A DNA stretch of 64,000 nucleotides from Sulfurovum lithotrophicum (GTDB lineage: Bacteria > Campylobacterota > Campylobacteria > Campylobacterales > Sulfurovaceae), in the NCBI RefSeq assembly GCF_000987835.1, contig NZ_CP011308.1, forward strand, positions 1,860,001 to 1,924,000, read 5' to 3'. Under the pieces are notes generated by a model. The model saw only the letters and a list, made by a program, of their open reading frames with translations. It was not told where the DNA came from and ran no database searches. Within the stretch, counting starts at the first letter, position 1, and the number at the start of each line of letters is the position of its first letter. Made by a program: the position numbers and the translations under genes. Of the stretch, positions 1 to 9,312 are shown piece by piece.

Positions 1-430
1 GATCGACCGGCTTCTCAATGCGTGAAAGGTCCGTCTCTTCCTGCGTATGGATCCAGCTTTCCACTTTGACGCTCATATCGTTCATCCAGTTGCCCGTATC
101 GACCGAGAGATCCTTGATATGTTTGAAGACCGGCAACGGCAACAGGGTGATCTTTCCATCCTCAAATTCGTTCGTACGTGTCTTACATGCCAGTCTGGGC
201 TTCCCGTTGACCACCATGGAGCAGCTTCCGCAGATCCCCGCACGGCATACAAAGTCAAAACTGAGGTCATGGTCCATCTTCGACCATATCTGTATCAGTG
301 CGATATAGAGTGTCATACCCGGTGTTTCAGTCAATGTATAGGTCTGGTACTCCGGTTTGGAATCCTTGTCCTGAGGATTGTAACGGAAAACGGTGATCTC
401 TATCTCTCTGTAATTTTCATTCTCAGGCAT
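1..430 (-). CDS. frdB: fumarate reductase iron-sulfur subunit, C-terminus outside window
   Basis: This is the N-terminal 143 residues of the iron-sulfur subunit that carries electrons between the FrdC haems and the FrdA flavin at the inner face of the membrane. The [2Fe-2S] ligands are visible as CRAGICGSC followed by a later Cys in RLACKT. The ATG at 430 overlaps the end of frdA by eight bases, so the two are translationally coupled. The gene runs off the left edge, so the ferredoxin-like half with the [3Fe-4S] and [4Fe-4S] clusters cannot be seen. Family identity is secure. Confidence 0.95.
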   Translation of the reverse strand, partial: MPENENYREIEITVFRYNPQDKDSKPEYQTYTLTETPGMTLYIALIQIWSKMDHDLSFDFVCRAGICGSCSMVVNGKPRLACKTRTNEFEDGKITLLPLPVFKHIKDLSVDTGNWMNDMSVKVESWIHTQEETDLSRIEKPVD

Positions 431-2408
431 ATCCTACTCCTACTCTTTCATTTTTATGTTTCAGGTTCCCCGGCAGTTCATAGTCGAGCAGTGCTTCCTG
501 AACGGTGAAACGGTCGACAGTATCAAGTATTTTTTTGATCGCTTCTATCTCGGCTTCTCTCTGTGCGCTCAAGGGATTTGCGATAAGAGAATCTTTCCTT
601 CCATACCCCCTGAAAGCCGGCGGCATCTCCATCTCCATGATGTCGATCTCTTCATAGTGGATCGTCGGAAGCGTATCTTCTTCATTCGGCCAGGTAGTGA
701 TGGTACGCTTGAGCCAGTGCATATCGTCCCGCTTGGGGAAATCTTCCCGGTAATGCGCCCCACGGCTCTCGGTTCTCTGCAGTGCCCCTTTGGCTACACA
801 CAGTGCCAGTTTGAGCATCTTGGTGACACGGTAGACCTCGTTGAGCCCCGGGTTGTTCCCCATACTTTTGGACTCGACCGTGATCTCTTTGGTCTTTTTG
901 AGCAGCTCTTCAAGCTGGTGCACCGCATCGAGCAGGTCGTCACCGTTCCTGAATATTCCTACTTTATCCTGCATGATGTTACGCATTTCATCCTTAATGT
1001 CAAAAATGTTCAGACCACCGTCCCTTTCCAGTATCTCTTTCAGGTAATTCACCTGTTTCTGTAAATGCTCCTCTATCACGGAAGTGTTGGTATTGAGATG
1101 GGTCTCTTCGCAATACTGTGCAAAATACTCACCTACGATCATACCCGAGACCACCGCTTCACTGACCGAGTTTCCTCCCAGTCTGTTAAAACCGTGCAGG
1201 TCCCAGCATGCTGCTTCGCCTGCACTGAAGAGGCCCTTCATCGTCGTACTCTCACCTGTTGGCTTGACCCGTATACCGCCCATGGAGTAATGCTGCATAG
1301 GCAGTACGGGCATCCAGCCCTTTTCACCTTCATCCGCAGGGTCTATGCCGTTGAAACTGATGGCGATATCCTGTACGTCTCGCAGGTTTTTCTCTATGTG
1401 TTCACGCCCCAGAATGGAAATGTCGAGCCACAGATGGTCGCCATAGGGTGATTTGACCCCTTTGCCTTTTCTGATATGCTCTATCATCCGGCGGCTCACC
1501 ACGTCTCTTGAGGCAAGCTCTTTCTTTTCGGGTTCATAGTCAGGCATAAAACGGTACCCGTCCTTGTCACGCAGCACACCACCGTCCCCGCGGCACCCTT
1601 CTGTCAGCAGTATGCCCGAAGGTACGATCGGTGTGGGGTGGAACTGTACCGCTTCCATGTTGCCCAGTTCGGCGATCCCTGTTTCAAGCGCAATGGCCGT
1701 ACCGATCCCCTTACAGATGATCGCATTGGTCGACTGTTTGTAGATACGACCGTAGCCACCGGTGGCGATCATTGTTCCACGCGCCACATAGGCGATAAGC
1801 TCTCCGTTGATCAGGTCACGCACCACAACACCGTGGCAGACTCCCTGATCATGAATAATAGAGATCGCTTCCTTTTTATCGTGGATGGTCACATCCCGCT
1901 TCAACGCTTCGTTCGCAACAGCATAGAGCATCGTATGCCCCGTAGCATCGGATGTGTAACAGGTACGCCACTTCTTCGTTCCGCCGAAATCACGCGCATT
2001 GATGAGACCGTACGCCTCTTCACGCTCCGTGATCGTCTCTTTTTTCCCATTGATGACCACGGTATGGTCACCCTTGCCAATACGGCTCCATGGCACACCC
2101 CAGGCCGCCAGTTCACGTATCGCTTTGGGTGCGGTGGTCACGAACATACGTGCAACCCTCTGGTCACAGCCCCAGTCGCTTCCTTTTACCGTGTCAGCGA
2201 AGTGGACATCTTCATTGTCTCCTTCTCCCATGATGGAGTTGGCGAGACTCGCCTGCATACCGCCCTGTGCAGCTGCCGAGTGAGAACGTTTCACCGGCAC
2301 CATACTCAGCACCATAGTATCAAGCCCTTTCTCTCTGGCAGCGATGGCGGAACGCAATCCCGCCAGACCCCCGCCTACGATCAATGCATCGGTATATATT
2401 ATCTTCAT
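423..2408 (-). CDS. frdA: fumarate reductase flavoprotein subunit
   Basis: Catalytic subunit that reduces fumarate to succinate with electrons from menaquinol; it may run in reverse. The protein has 661 residues (Wolinella enzyme about 656). It shows the dinucleotide motif VGGGLAG (residues 11-17), the covalent FAD histidine in HSAAAQGG at His43, HPTP around 257, and the catalytic arginine in [11 protein letters not shown] at Arg301, the same number as in Wolinella. It sits between frdC (ATGA overlap) and frdB (overlap), in the usual C-A-B order. No truncation or missing catalytic residue was seen. Confidence 0.97.
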   Translation of the reverse strand: MKIIYTDALIVGGGLAGLRSAIAAREKGLDTMVLSMVPVKRSHSAAAQGGMQASLANSIMGEGDNEDVHFADTVKGSDWGCDQRVARMFVTTAPKAIRELAAWGVPWSRIGKGDHTVVINGKKETITEREEAYGLINARDFGGTKKWRTCYTSDATGHTMLYAVANEALKRDVTIHDKKEAISIIHDQGVCHGVVVRDLINGELIAYVARGTMIATGGYGRIYKQSTNAIICKGIGTAIALETGIAELGNMEAVQFHPTPIVPSGILLTEGCRGDGGVLRDKDGYRFMPDYEPEKKELASRDVVSRRMIEHIRKGKGVKSPYGDHLWLDISILGREHIEKNLRDVQDIAISFNGIDPADEGEKGWMPVLPMQHYSMGGIRVKPTGESTTMKGLFSAGEAACWDLHGFNRLGGNSVSEAVVSGMIVGEYFAQYCEETHLNTNTSVIEEHLQKQVNYLKEILERDGGLNIFDIKDEMRNIMQDKVGIFRNGDDLLDAVHQLEELLKKTKEITVESKSMGNNPGLNEVYRVTKMLKLALCVAKGALQRTESRGAHYREDFPKRDDMHWLKRTITTWPNEEDTLPTIHYEEIDIMEMEMPPAFRGYGRKDSLIANPLSAQREAEIEAIKKILDTVDRFTVQEALLDYELPGNLKHKNERVGVGYA

Positions 2409-3163
2409 TTTTTCTGCTCCACATATCTTTTTCCGTAATCATTCTGATGTTCGTAACCTATCTTCATGTAGGTTCCCAAAGAAGCCAGGCCTAGAAGCAG
2501 GTAGACTCCGACAAGAAGCTTGATAATCGCCCGGCTTTTTCTTCTGTTGGCCCGCGGATCTTTCCCGTCGAACCACCCCCATTTAATGATAAGGCGGTAC
2601 ATACCGATACCCCCGTGCAGCACGACTGAGATAAGCAGCACCAGATACATCGGCCACATCAGGTCACTGTAAATTCTGTCCGACGAAGCGTAGGGTCCTA
2701 TGTTCTCCGGCTGCGTCATCATCATATAGAGGTGAATGGAGCCCAGAAAGAACATGATAAACCCCGTCGTGATCTGTATGTACCAAAGATTCGTATCATT
2801 ATGGGCAAGGAGTGCTTTATGCTCTATGTAGCGGCGATACTCATGATAAGAAGAGGGGAATTTGCGCAAAGCCACACCCGCATGCACGACAAAGAGTGAA
2901 AAGATGATCACTGCCAGTGCAGAAATGATCAGCGGTTCTCCCCCTTCGATAAAGGGTTCTCCTTCGAAGAGTTTGGTCAGCCTGTACATTGCCTCTTTCC
3001 CCAGAAGGATGGAAGATTCGAACAGGAGATGAAACATAATGAACAGTGCCAGAAAGAGCCCTGAAACACTTTGCAGAAAATCGATCCTTGCAGGCATTCT
3101 GCTTTTTCGTTTGCCACTGTCCTTCCCTGTCAGGAGTTCCGTAGTATATTCCCGGTTCAACAT
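2405..3163 (-). CDS. frdC: fumarate reductase dihaem cytochrome b subunit
   Basis: Membrane anchor that oxidises menaquinol and holds two b haems. It has 252 residues and five hydrophobic segments. The axial ligands appear as His45, His94, His144 and His183, each one more than the known Wolinella positions (44, 93, 143, 182), so the alignment is unambiguous. Glu67 matches the quinol-site Glu66. The residue two before the last haem histidine is Val181, where Wolinella has Glu180 of the proton E-pathway (see findings). It is the first gene of the frd operon, with an AAGGA ribosome site before the ATG. Confidence 0.96.
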   Translation of the reverse strand: MLNREYTTELLTGKDSGKRKSRMPARIDFLQSVSGLFLALFIMFHLLFESSILLGKEAMYRLTKLFEGEPFIEGGEPLIISALAVIIFSLFVVHAGVALRKFPSSYHEYRRYIEHKALLAHNDTNLWYIQITTGFIMFFLGSIHLYMMMTQPENIGPYASSDRIYSDLMWPMYLVLLISVVLHGGIGMYRLIIKWGWFDGKDPRANRRKSRAIIKLLVGVYLLLGLASLGTYMKIGYEHQNDYGKRYVEQKK

Positions 3164-3186
3164 GATTTTCCTTGCTAGTGATATAA

Positions 3187-3197
3187 ATTATATTATA
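3187..3197 (-). promoter_or_regulatory. candidate -10 region for frdCAB
   Basis: Two overlapping TATAAT hexamers read on the minus strand, 24-34 bases upstream of the frdC ATG, in an AT-rich divergent intergenic region shared with adk. No clear -35 is seen, as is common in Campylobacterota. Confidence 0.5.
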
Positions 3198-3310
3198 ACT
3201 AAATAATGAATATGGGCACGTTAAAATACGCTACAATGCTCTTCCTCATCCATTTTTCTTTTTTTGCTTTTTTCTCTTGATAATAAGGCCATTTTAACAC
3301 TACAATTTGA

Positions 3311-3316
3311 TATAAT
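3311..3316 (+). promoter_or_regulatory. candidate -10 box for adenylate kinase
   Basis: TATAAT lies 22 bases before the adk start codon and is followed by a good ribosome site (AAAGGAG at 3328-3333). This supports the ATG at 3339 rather than the longer upstream reading frame. Confidence 0.5.
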
Positions 3317-3338
3317 ATTGCAATATAAAGGAGAAGTT

Positions 3339-3893
3339 ATGCCAAAAAAACTCATATTGATCATCGGTGCGCCCGGAGCGGGAAAATCCACCCAAGCAGA
3401 AATGCTTGCCCAGAAATATCCTGAGAAGATCACAAGTTACTCTACAGGTGAACTGTTGAAACAAGAGACCCAGAGCGGTTCAGCTGTCGGAAGGATCATC
3501 AGTGATTATTTCTATAAAGGTCATCTCGTACCTTCTTCCATCATCATTGATGTCGTACTTGATGCTATCAAAGCGGCACCGACCGATGTCGTGGTCATAG
3601 AAGGGTTCCCCAGAAAAGAGAAGCAGGTAAAACTCTTTGGAGATGTACTCTTTTCCCATAAAGATATCGAACTTGTCAATGTGATCGAGCTCTCAGTGAG
3701 TGACATTGCAGGAAAAGAAAGATTTACCGGTTCTGAAGAGATCTATGAAAATGAACTGCAGGCATACAAAGAGACTATTGCCGAAGTAGAGAAATACTAT
3801 AAAGAACATGACCTTCTCAAAGTGGTTGACGCAGAAGCTCCGCTTGACGAGACCTTCAGGCAGATCGAAGTGATCATCCAGGATAAGATCTAA
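3339..3893 (+). CDS. adk: adenylate kinase-like protein with reduced LID region
   Basis: 184-residue P-loop nucleoside monophosphate kinase. The N-terminal half is canonical: GAPGAGKST (10-18), the STGELL NMP-binding motif and EGFPR. The second half departs from the family: after KER the GRR/RxDD arginines are absent and replaced by TGSEE, and the arginine in the later helix is Glu (YENELQAY). Length resembles the short epsilonproteobacterial Adk. It may still be the cell's AMP kinase, a weakly active enzyme, or a kinase for another nucleotide. Divergent from frdCAB, convergent with murC. Confidence 0.8.
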   Translation: MPKKLILIIGAPGAGKSTQAEMLAQKYPEKITSYSTGELLKQETQSGSAVGRIISDYFYKGHLVPSSIIIDVVLDAIKAAPTDVVVIEGFPRKEKQVKLFGDVLFSHKDIELVNVIELSVSDIAGKERFTGSEEIYENELQAYKETIAEVEKYYKEHDLLKVVDAEAPLDETFRQIEVIIQDKI

Positions 3894-3904
3894 GCCCTGT
3901 TATC

Positions 3905-3932
3905 GCGTGACCTGCCAAAAATTAGGTCACGC
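3905..3932. terminator. bidirectional hairpin between adk and murC
   Basis: A perfect 9-bp stem (GCGTGACCT / AGGTCACGC) with a 10-base loop lies between two convergent genes. T-rich sequence follows on the plus side. It could serve as terminator for both. Confidence 0.65.
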
Positions 3933-3941
3933 TCTATTGTT

Positions 3942-5255
3942 TTACGCTTCACCGCGTATCTGATAGGTGATATCTCCCGCACCGAATGCAGCAACAAGCC
4001 CTTCACTGTACTCACGAATGACATGCCCGTCCTTGATAACCTTGACGATACCGTCTTCTTTGGTCACTGAATCTGCCATCAGCAGTTTGTAACGGCTGAA
4101 CGCTCCTTTCAGGTCAATGTCCACTTCCAGTTCTCCCGCAGACCAGATAGGCAGAATGACCAGTTCATTTGCACCCTCGAAGCACTCTACAAAAGCAGGA
4201 AGGTTGTCAATGGTCCTTGAGTACTTATGCGGCTGCCAGATCACGTTGAGCTGCGTAAAGCCGCGCAGTGCCTCATAGGTCTTGAGAGAGTGCATGGTCA
4301 CTTTGATCTCCGTAGGATGATGCCCATAGTCATCAATGACCACACAGTTCTCTGTATTCTGTACAATATCAAACCGTTTTTTGATCCCTTTGTAGCTGCG
4401 AAGACGGCTGCGCAGTGCTTCGATACCTTCACCCATTTTCAGCGCAGCCAGAATCGCCAAAGCCGCATCCAGAGCAATATGTTCCCCAAAACCGAAGACT
4501 TCAAAGGCTCCAAGATCCAGCAGTTCAAATCGTGTATGCGGTTCACCGTTGACCAGTACAAACTCTATGTTGCTGATATCTCTGGAAGGATAGAGCTTGA
4601 TACTCTCCATATCGAGTGAAGCAAGAAATTCATCTTCGGCATTGATGACACATGTTTTCGCCAATGAGAGGAAATTTTTATAGGCATTGTAAAAACGTTC
4701 TTCATCATACTCGTAATACTCCATATGCTCCGGTTCCACATTGGTCACGATAGCCAAAGTCGGATTGGAGTTCAGAAAGCTCTCGTCACTCTCGTCCGCC
4801 TCAAAGACCACTTTGTCGTTTGGGAAGTTACGCACGTTGGAACCGAACTCTTTTGAGATCGCTCCTATGAGGGCATTGGACTCCGGGATGAGCGATGCCA
4901 GCATAGAGGATGTGGTACTTTTCCCATGCGCACCGCCTACGGCATAGACCTCTTTGTCATCCAGAATGAACTTCAGTACCTCTTTACGGGAAAGCAGTTC
5001 TATTCCCAACTCTTTGGCTCTTTGGTATTCCGGATTGTTCGGACGTACCGCTGCAGAGTAAATGACCCTGTCTGCCCCTTCTACAGCATCTGCATAATGA
5101 GGAATAGTGATCTTCGCATCGAAATTCATTGCAAGATCATTGGTAATCTCAGTCTGCCTGATATCTGATCCGGAGATCTTATGGCCGTCATTGTATAGGA
5201 ATTTTGCCAGTGCAGAAAGACCGATACCGCCTATGCCTATAAAGTGTATTTTCAT
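3942..5255 (-). CDS. murC: UDP-N-acetylmuramate--L-alanine ligase
   Basis: Cytoplasmic Mur ligase that adds L-alanine to UDP-MurNAc using ATP, the first step of stem-peptide synthesis. The 437-residue protein starts with the UDP-binding GIGGIG (7-12) and has the Mur-ligase ATP loop GAHGKSTT (108-115), an FEADESDESF metal/substrate motif and a DDYGHHPTE motif, all typical of MurC. A REP-like palindrome lies just upstream of the start. It is convergent with adk across a shared hairpin. Confidence 0.96.
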   Translation of the reverse strand: MKIHFIGIGGIGLSALAKFLYNDGHKISGSDIRQTEITNDLAMNFDAKITIPHYADAVEGADRVIYSAAVRPNNPEYQRAKELGIELLSRKEVLKFILDDKEVYAVGGAHGKSTTSSMLASLIPESNALIGAISKEFGSNVRNFPNDKVVFEADESDESFLNSNPTLAIVTNVEPEHMEYYEYDEERFYNAYKNFLSLAKTCVINAEDEFLASLDMESIKLYPSRDISNIEFVLVNGEPHTRFELLDLGAFEVFGFGEHIALDAALAILAALKMGEGIEALRSRLRSYKGIKKRFDIVQNTENCVVIDDYGHHPTEIKVTMHSLKTYEALRGFTQLNVIWQPHKYSRTIDNLPAFVECFEGANELVILPIWSAGELEVDIDLKGAFSRYKLLMADSVTKEDGIVKVIKDGHVIREYSEGLVAAFGAGDITYQIRGEA

Positions 5256-5277
5256 CCTAGTCCTTCTATTCTCATTT

Positions 5278-5303
5278 GCTGCTGTGGAGATACAGCACCC
5301 TAC
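5278..5303 (-). repeat. REP-like palindrome (GTAG type)
   Basis: Read on the minus strand it is GTAG followed by GGTGCTGT, a short loop and ACAGCAGC. It belongs to the dispersed family described in the findings. The TAG of its GTAG is the stop codon of the gene ending at 5300. Confidence 0.7.
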
Positions 5304-5899
5304 GCGTTCTGATCTTTTTCAAGCACTTTCAATTCCTCTTTCCCCTGCGCGACATACTTGGCATACATCGTCAGAAGAATGTCGTTTGGTTGCACGAAGC
5401 TCTGGATGAAAAGCGCCAGAGGATCGTTGGGGTCTATGTCACCCACATCCACCAGATTGTCGATGAAGTCATCAAAGCCCATCCCTGACATCACGGCAGC
5501 GGCATGGATCATCATGGCATCCTTGAGTCCTGGGTGGTCCATTGTGTGATGCAGGACAAGGAACATCTCTTTGGCTGCCTTCTGGTCATTCTCGCTGTAC
5601 CGCTGAATGGCATGTTCATAGATCGCTCTGGCAATAGCCTTCTCTTCTTCATCGTTCATGTTGAAAGATCTGTGTTCAACAAGATATTGGGAAAGCTTGT
5701 CAAAAGCAGTGTTGACAATATAGGTAAAGATCTCATTGATCTCATCTTCATCTGCTTCGATGACAAGCTGTGCATCGAGCAGCTGATATCCTTTGGCAAT
5801 GCTCTCTTCTGCTTTGCACTCCTCTTCCAAACGTTTGATATTGGCAAGAAACTCAGGATCTTTTTTGAGCTCTTCTACGTGTATTTCCGGCATTTCCAT
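5300..5899 (-). CDS. conserved hypothetical protein, acidic and helical
   Basis: 199 residues, strongly acidic, predicted mainly alpha-helical, with no signal peptide or membrane segment, so it is probably cytosolic. I recognise no catalytic motif. It follows the DapC-like aminotransferase by two bases with a good ribosome site (AAAGGA), so the two are almost certainly co-transcribed. Its stop codon is supplied by a REP-like element. Function unknown. Confidence 0.75.
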   Translation of the reverse strand: MEMPEIHVEELKKDPEFLANIKRLEEECKAEESIAKGYQLLDAQLVIEADEDEINEIFTYIVNTAFDKLSQYLVEHRSFNMNDEEEKAIARAIYEHAIQRYSENDQKAAKEMFLVLHHTMDHPGLKDAMMIHAAAVMSGMGFDDFIDNLVDVGDIDPNDPLALFIQSFVQPNDILLTMYAKYVAQGKEELKVLEKDQNA

Positions 5900-5901
5900 T
5901 T

Positions 5902-7041
5902 TTATCCTTTATTTTTTAATTCCTCGTTCAAGACTGCAATACGCTCCAACGCTTCTCTTGTTTTATCCGCTTCATAGACAAGCGCCAGCCTGACATAGCC
6001 TTTGCCTTCTCCTTCACGTCCAAGGAACGATCCGGGGAGCACTTTGAGATTGTACTTTTCATAGAGTTTGACGGTAAAATCTATCTCATCATCAACTTCA
6101 AGCCAGATGTAGAAGGTGGCCTCGGGTGCTTCCACACCCAGGACCTCTTTGGCGATCTCAAAATTCTTTCTGTATTTCTGTCTGAATCCCTCCACATGTT
6201 CCTGGTCGGCCCATGCTACCGCAGCAGCCTCCTGCAACGGCAAGGGAGAAGCGCACCCCACATAGGTGCGGTACACCATATAGGCTTTGAGTATTTCTGC
6301 ATCTCCCGCAATAAAGCCGCTTCTAAGACCCGGTGCGGAAGAGCGTTTCGAAATGGAGTTGATCACCAGGATATTCCTGAAATCCTCATTGCCCGCTTCG
6401 ATGCTGGCATTGAGCAGGGAAGGTACGGGGTCATTGAGGTAAAGATCGGCATAACATTCATCATTGAGCAGAACGAATTCATGTTTAAGAGCGAGTTTGA
6501 CCCACTTTTTCATCTCCTCCATATCCATGACCGAACTGGTCGGGTTGTTCGGAGAGTTGAGAATGACCAGATTCGCCTCGGCCAGCATAAACTCATCCAC
6601 CTCCGGCTGAAAACCGTTGTCTTTGTTCAGGTTCAGATAGACCACATCTCCCCTGCTCGCTTTTGCCGCTCCCTCGTAGATCTGGTAGAAAGGATTGGGA
6701 AAGACCATCAGGGCTCTCTCGGCATCATGCAGCAGGAACTGCGGAAAATTGAAAAGTACTTCACGGGTACCGAAAGTCGGAATGATCTGTGTGTTGTCCA
6801 GACTCAAGCCAAAACGCTTTTGCAGATAGGTCAGCATCCCTTCGCGCAGAACTGCTTCGCCTGCAGTTTTGGGGTACTTGTTCAGCAGCGATGCATTGTC
6901 ACAGAGCGCATCCAAAATAAACTGCGGCGTTGCAAACTGCGGTTCACCTATGGTCAGGCTCAATGGTGCAAAATCATTGTTTGGCGTTACGTTCTCAAGA
7001 AGTTGGTTGAGTTTTTCAAAGGGATAGGTTTCGAAGTTCAT
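5902..7041 (-). CDS. dapC: class I PLP aminotransferase, probable succinyldiaminopimelate aminotransferase
   Basis: Fold-type I aminotransferase of 379 residues. It shows NSPNNPTSS (substrate/PLP aspartate region), NDECYADLY, and the PLP lysine in NSISKRSSAPGLRSG, with the arginine that binds the carboxylate in YVRLALV near the end. The SISKRS..PGLR pattern is typical of the DapC/DapL-like group used for lysine and diaminopimelate synthesis in Campylobacterota. The exact substrate is inferred, not proved. First gene of a two-gene unit with the acidic hypothetical. Confidence 0.8.
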   Translation of the reverse strand: MNFETYPFEKLNQLLENVTPNNDFAPLSLTIGEPQFATPQFILDALCDNASLLNKYPKTAGEAVLREGMLTYLQKRFGLSLDNTQIIPTFGTREVLFNFPQFLLHDAERALMVFPNPFYQIYEGAAKASRGDVVYLNLNKDNGFQPEVDEFMLAEANLVILNSPNNPTSSVMDMEEMKKWVKLALKHEFVLLNDECYADLYLNDPVPSLLNASIEAGNEDFRNILVINSISKRSSAPGLRSGFIAGDAEILKAYMVYRTYVGCASPLPLQEAAAVAWADQEHVEGFRQKYRKNFEIAKEVLGVEAPEATFYIWLEVDDEIDFTVKLYEKYNLKVLPGSFLGREGEGKGYVRLALVYEADKTREALERIAVLNEELKNKG

Positions 7042-7122
7042 GTATGCTCTGTATTTTTAGGAGATTATACCGAAGATGGGGTTAAAATTTGAAAACCGTA
7101 GAAACCTGCGCTCCTTTGGTGA

Positions 7123-7258
7123 CTAAAGCGATCCTCCAAGACGTGCGAACTCTATCCTTGCAGCAATATCTTCCAGACGGTCGATGATCTTCAGGTTCTT
7201 TCTGATGTATTTTCCATACTGCAATAGTAGTATGGATTGATAACATTTTTATTACAGT
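7123..7258 (-). pseudogene. open remnant with no good start
   Basis: The 232-base gap between 7042 and 7273 holds a short minus-strand frame of about 40 codons ending in IEFARLGGSL before a TAG. It lacks an ATG and a ribosome site, and its codons look more coding-like than random. It may be the tail of a decayed gene or just a chance frame. Confidence 0.2.
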
Positions 7259-7273
7259 AGCGATCCCCTAAAG

Positions 7274-7549
7274 CTATATCTTCTTCAATATCCTTTTTTT
7301 TGAAGAGATAATGAGTGCGATCCCGAGGAGCAGCATGAGTATGAGAAAAAAAGCCAGATACATATCGGTATTGAAACCGCAGGAACGGTCACATACGACA
7401 CCACCCACCGGACACAGATACTGATCACCGCAAACCTGCTTGCCGATGAAAGCGGAGATCAGGCCTGTTGTTCTGTCTATGATAAGAACAAGCAGTGAAA
7501 TAACACTGAGATAGATACCCGCTTTTTGTTTGAGTCTACGTTTTCTCAT
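7274..7549 (-). CDS. small two-helix membrane protein with Cys-rich loop
   Basis: 91 residues. It has an Arg/Lys-rich N-terminus, a membrane helix (about 11-33), a central loop with CGDQYLCPVGGVVCDRSC, a second helix (about 63-83) and a basic C-terminus. By the positive-inside rule both ends are cytosolic and the four-cysteine loop is periplasmic, suggesting disulfides or metal binding. It follows no recognised family. It lies 24 bases upstream of the dacB-like stop region on the same strand but with its own ribosome site. Confidence 0.6.
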   Translation of the reverse strand: MRKRRLKQKAGIYLSVISLLVLIIDRTTGLISAFIGKQVCGDQYLCPVGGVVCDRSCGFNTDMYLAFFLILMLLLGIALIISSKKRILKKI

Positions 7550-7573
7550 GAACTTTAAGCCTTCTCTCTATAA

Positions 7574-9307
7574 TTAGTAAAGCGTTGCCGATTTACGGCC
7601 TGCCGCATTCTTCTCTTCCACAAGAAATGCACCCGAAGAGATCTTCTCTCTGACCTTCTTCAGCACTTCTTCCGCGGTATCCTTGCCCGTGTAGCTGCCG
7701 ATAAAGACTTTGTAGCCATCCTCTTTCTTTATCCTGTATGTCAGTCCCAGCTTTGATATGTTGGAAAGGTAGTAGTCGTTAGGCGGTTTTGAAAAGGAGC
7801 CTGCCTGGATACTGTAACGTACACTCTTTGCCTGGGGAGAAGGTTTTTTTTGTCCTGTTTTATCAGGCAGTGGCATACTTTTTGGTTCTGTTTTTGCCGT
7901 ATAGACACCCCGTCCCTTGTAGCTCACCAGCCATTTGATGATATTATTCTGCAGCTGTGCCGCTTTCCATCTGCCTTTCGTGGTATTAACCAGGATCACT
8001 GCTGTATAGACTCTGCCGTTTCTGCTTTTGACATAGCCGGCAATGTTCTTCACACGTTTCAATGTCCCTGTCTTCATCCAGGCACGCTTACGTACAATGG
8101 TCCCGCGAAAACGTCTTTTGATCGTGCCATCCACTCCGGCGATGGAGAGTGTGTTCATCCATCTCTGTCCATACCTTCTGTAAGCATCATCCAGTATATC
8201 TGCCAGCAGTTTTGCCGTGAGTCTTGACGACCTTGAAAGCCCGCACCCGTTATCAATATGCAGAGGACCGCTCTTGAGCGCTCCCCTGCTTTTGAGAATG
8301 TACTCCACTGCCTGCCTGCCTTTTGAAAGTGTCGCAGGTGCGCCGTACAGCTTGGCACCCAGCAGAAGTAAAATATGCCGTGCATAGAGATTGTTGGATT
8401 TTTTCGCCGTTTTTGAAATGATCTTTTCCAGCGGTCTGGAGGTGTGCGTAAAGAGCTCTTTGGCATCTTTGGGGATTTTGTTGAGCCGGAAACCACCTTG
8501 TACCAAAACATTTGATTTCTGCAAAGCATCTTTCAGTGCATAATAGAACGATTTGTAGGGTTTGGTAATGACCTGGCAAAGCTTGCGTGTACCGCAGCGC
8601 TTTGAGATAGGTCCCTTCAGCAATACAGTCGTAGGATTTTGTTTCTTATCCACTTTGAATGAAGGCCAGGAGTAGCGTCCCCTGCAGGGTTTGTTGACTG
8701 GCTTGAGCTTATTCACCACTCTGTAGCTTGCATCCGGAATTTCTTTTGTCACTACATTTTTTTTGGGTGTGATACAGATGGTACTGACCCGCTCATTGAA
8801 CATCATGGCATCAGGCATTGCATTGTAGGGGCTGTAGGTATGCTGGTCGAAACCGGAATTGTCTTTGGTCCCTACTTTGAAGTAGCTCCGGTCAATGACG
8901 ATATTGCCGGTGATCTTCTGTATACCTTTGGCTTTGATATGCTCAACGATTGTTGGCAGGTCTTTGTTTGAGAGCGTTGGGTCACCAAAGCCTTTGACGA
9001 GAAGATCGCCGTAGAGCACTCCGTCTTTGATCTTTCCCCGGCGGTAGAATTTCGTGGGCCAGCGATAGTTGAAACCAAGCTTCAGTACAGCTGCATAGGT
9101 AGATAGAACTTTAACCACAGATGCCGGTGTACGTGATCTGTCGGCATTGAGTGAAGCGACCACACGTTTGCTGCTCCCTGCTTCTTTGATATAGATACTG
9201 ATATCTTTTTTCGGTATTCCCGATTTGCCTATGATCTGGTTTATCCCGGAAGGCAAGGCATAGATATACATTGTCAGGGCAAAGAACCATACGATACTTC
9301 TCTTCAT
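7574..9307 (-). CDS. dacB: D-alanyl-D-alanine carboxypeptidase/endopeptidase (PBP4 family) with C-terminal SPOR domain
   Basis: Periplasmic low-molecular-weight penicillin-binding protein of 577 residues. The start at 9307 gives a signal peptide (MKRSIVWFFAL) and leaves five bases after the upstream gene. Peptidase S13 motifs are all present: SVVK (63-66), KKSNN (SxN) and MKTGT. After the peptidase comes a Pro/Lys/Gln linker and about 70 residues of SPOR-type sequence (YSIQAGSFSKPPN ... YKVFIGSYTGK), which in other proteins binds denuded septal glycan. The fusion suggests the enzyme acts at the division site. Confidence 0.85.
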   Translation of the reverse strand: MKRSIVWFFALTMYIYALPSGINQIIGKSGIPKKDISIYIKEAGSSKRVVASLNADRSRTPASVVKVLSTYAAVLKLGFNYRWPTKFYRRGKIKDGVLYGDLLVKGFGDPTLSNKDLPTIVEHIKAKGIQKITGNIVIDRSYFKVGTKDNSGFDQHTYSPYNAMPDAMMFNERVSTICITPKKNVVTKEIPDASYRVVNKLKPVNKPCRGRYSWPSFKVDKKQNPTTVLLKGPISKRCGTRKLCQVITKPYKSFYYALKDALQKSNVLVQGGFRLNKIPKDAKELFTHTSRPLEKIISKTAKKSNNLYARHILLLLGAKLYGAPATLSKGRQAVEYILKSRGALKSGPLHIDNGCGLSRSSRLTAKLLADILDDAYRRYGQRWMNTLSIAGVDGTIKRRFRGTIVRKRAWMKTGTLKRVKNIAGYVKSRNGRVYTAVILVNTTKGRWKAAQLQNNIIKWLVSYKGRGVYTAKTEPKSMPLPDKTGQKKPSPQAKSVRYSIQAGSFSKPPNDYYLSNISKLGLTYRIKKEDGYKVFIGSYTGKDTAEEVLKKVREKISSGAFLVEEKNAAGRKSATLY

Positions 9308-9312
9308 TCCAC

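Noticed and set aside
1638-2438. Plus-strand frame opposite frdA
   Set aside because: Antisense to conserved flavoprotein sequence; Arg/His/Thr-rich, typical of a shadow frame.
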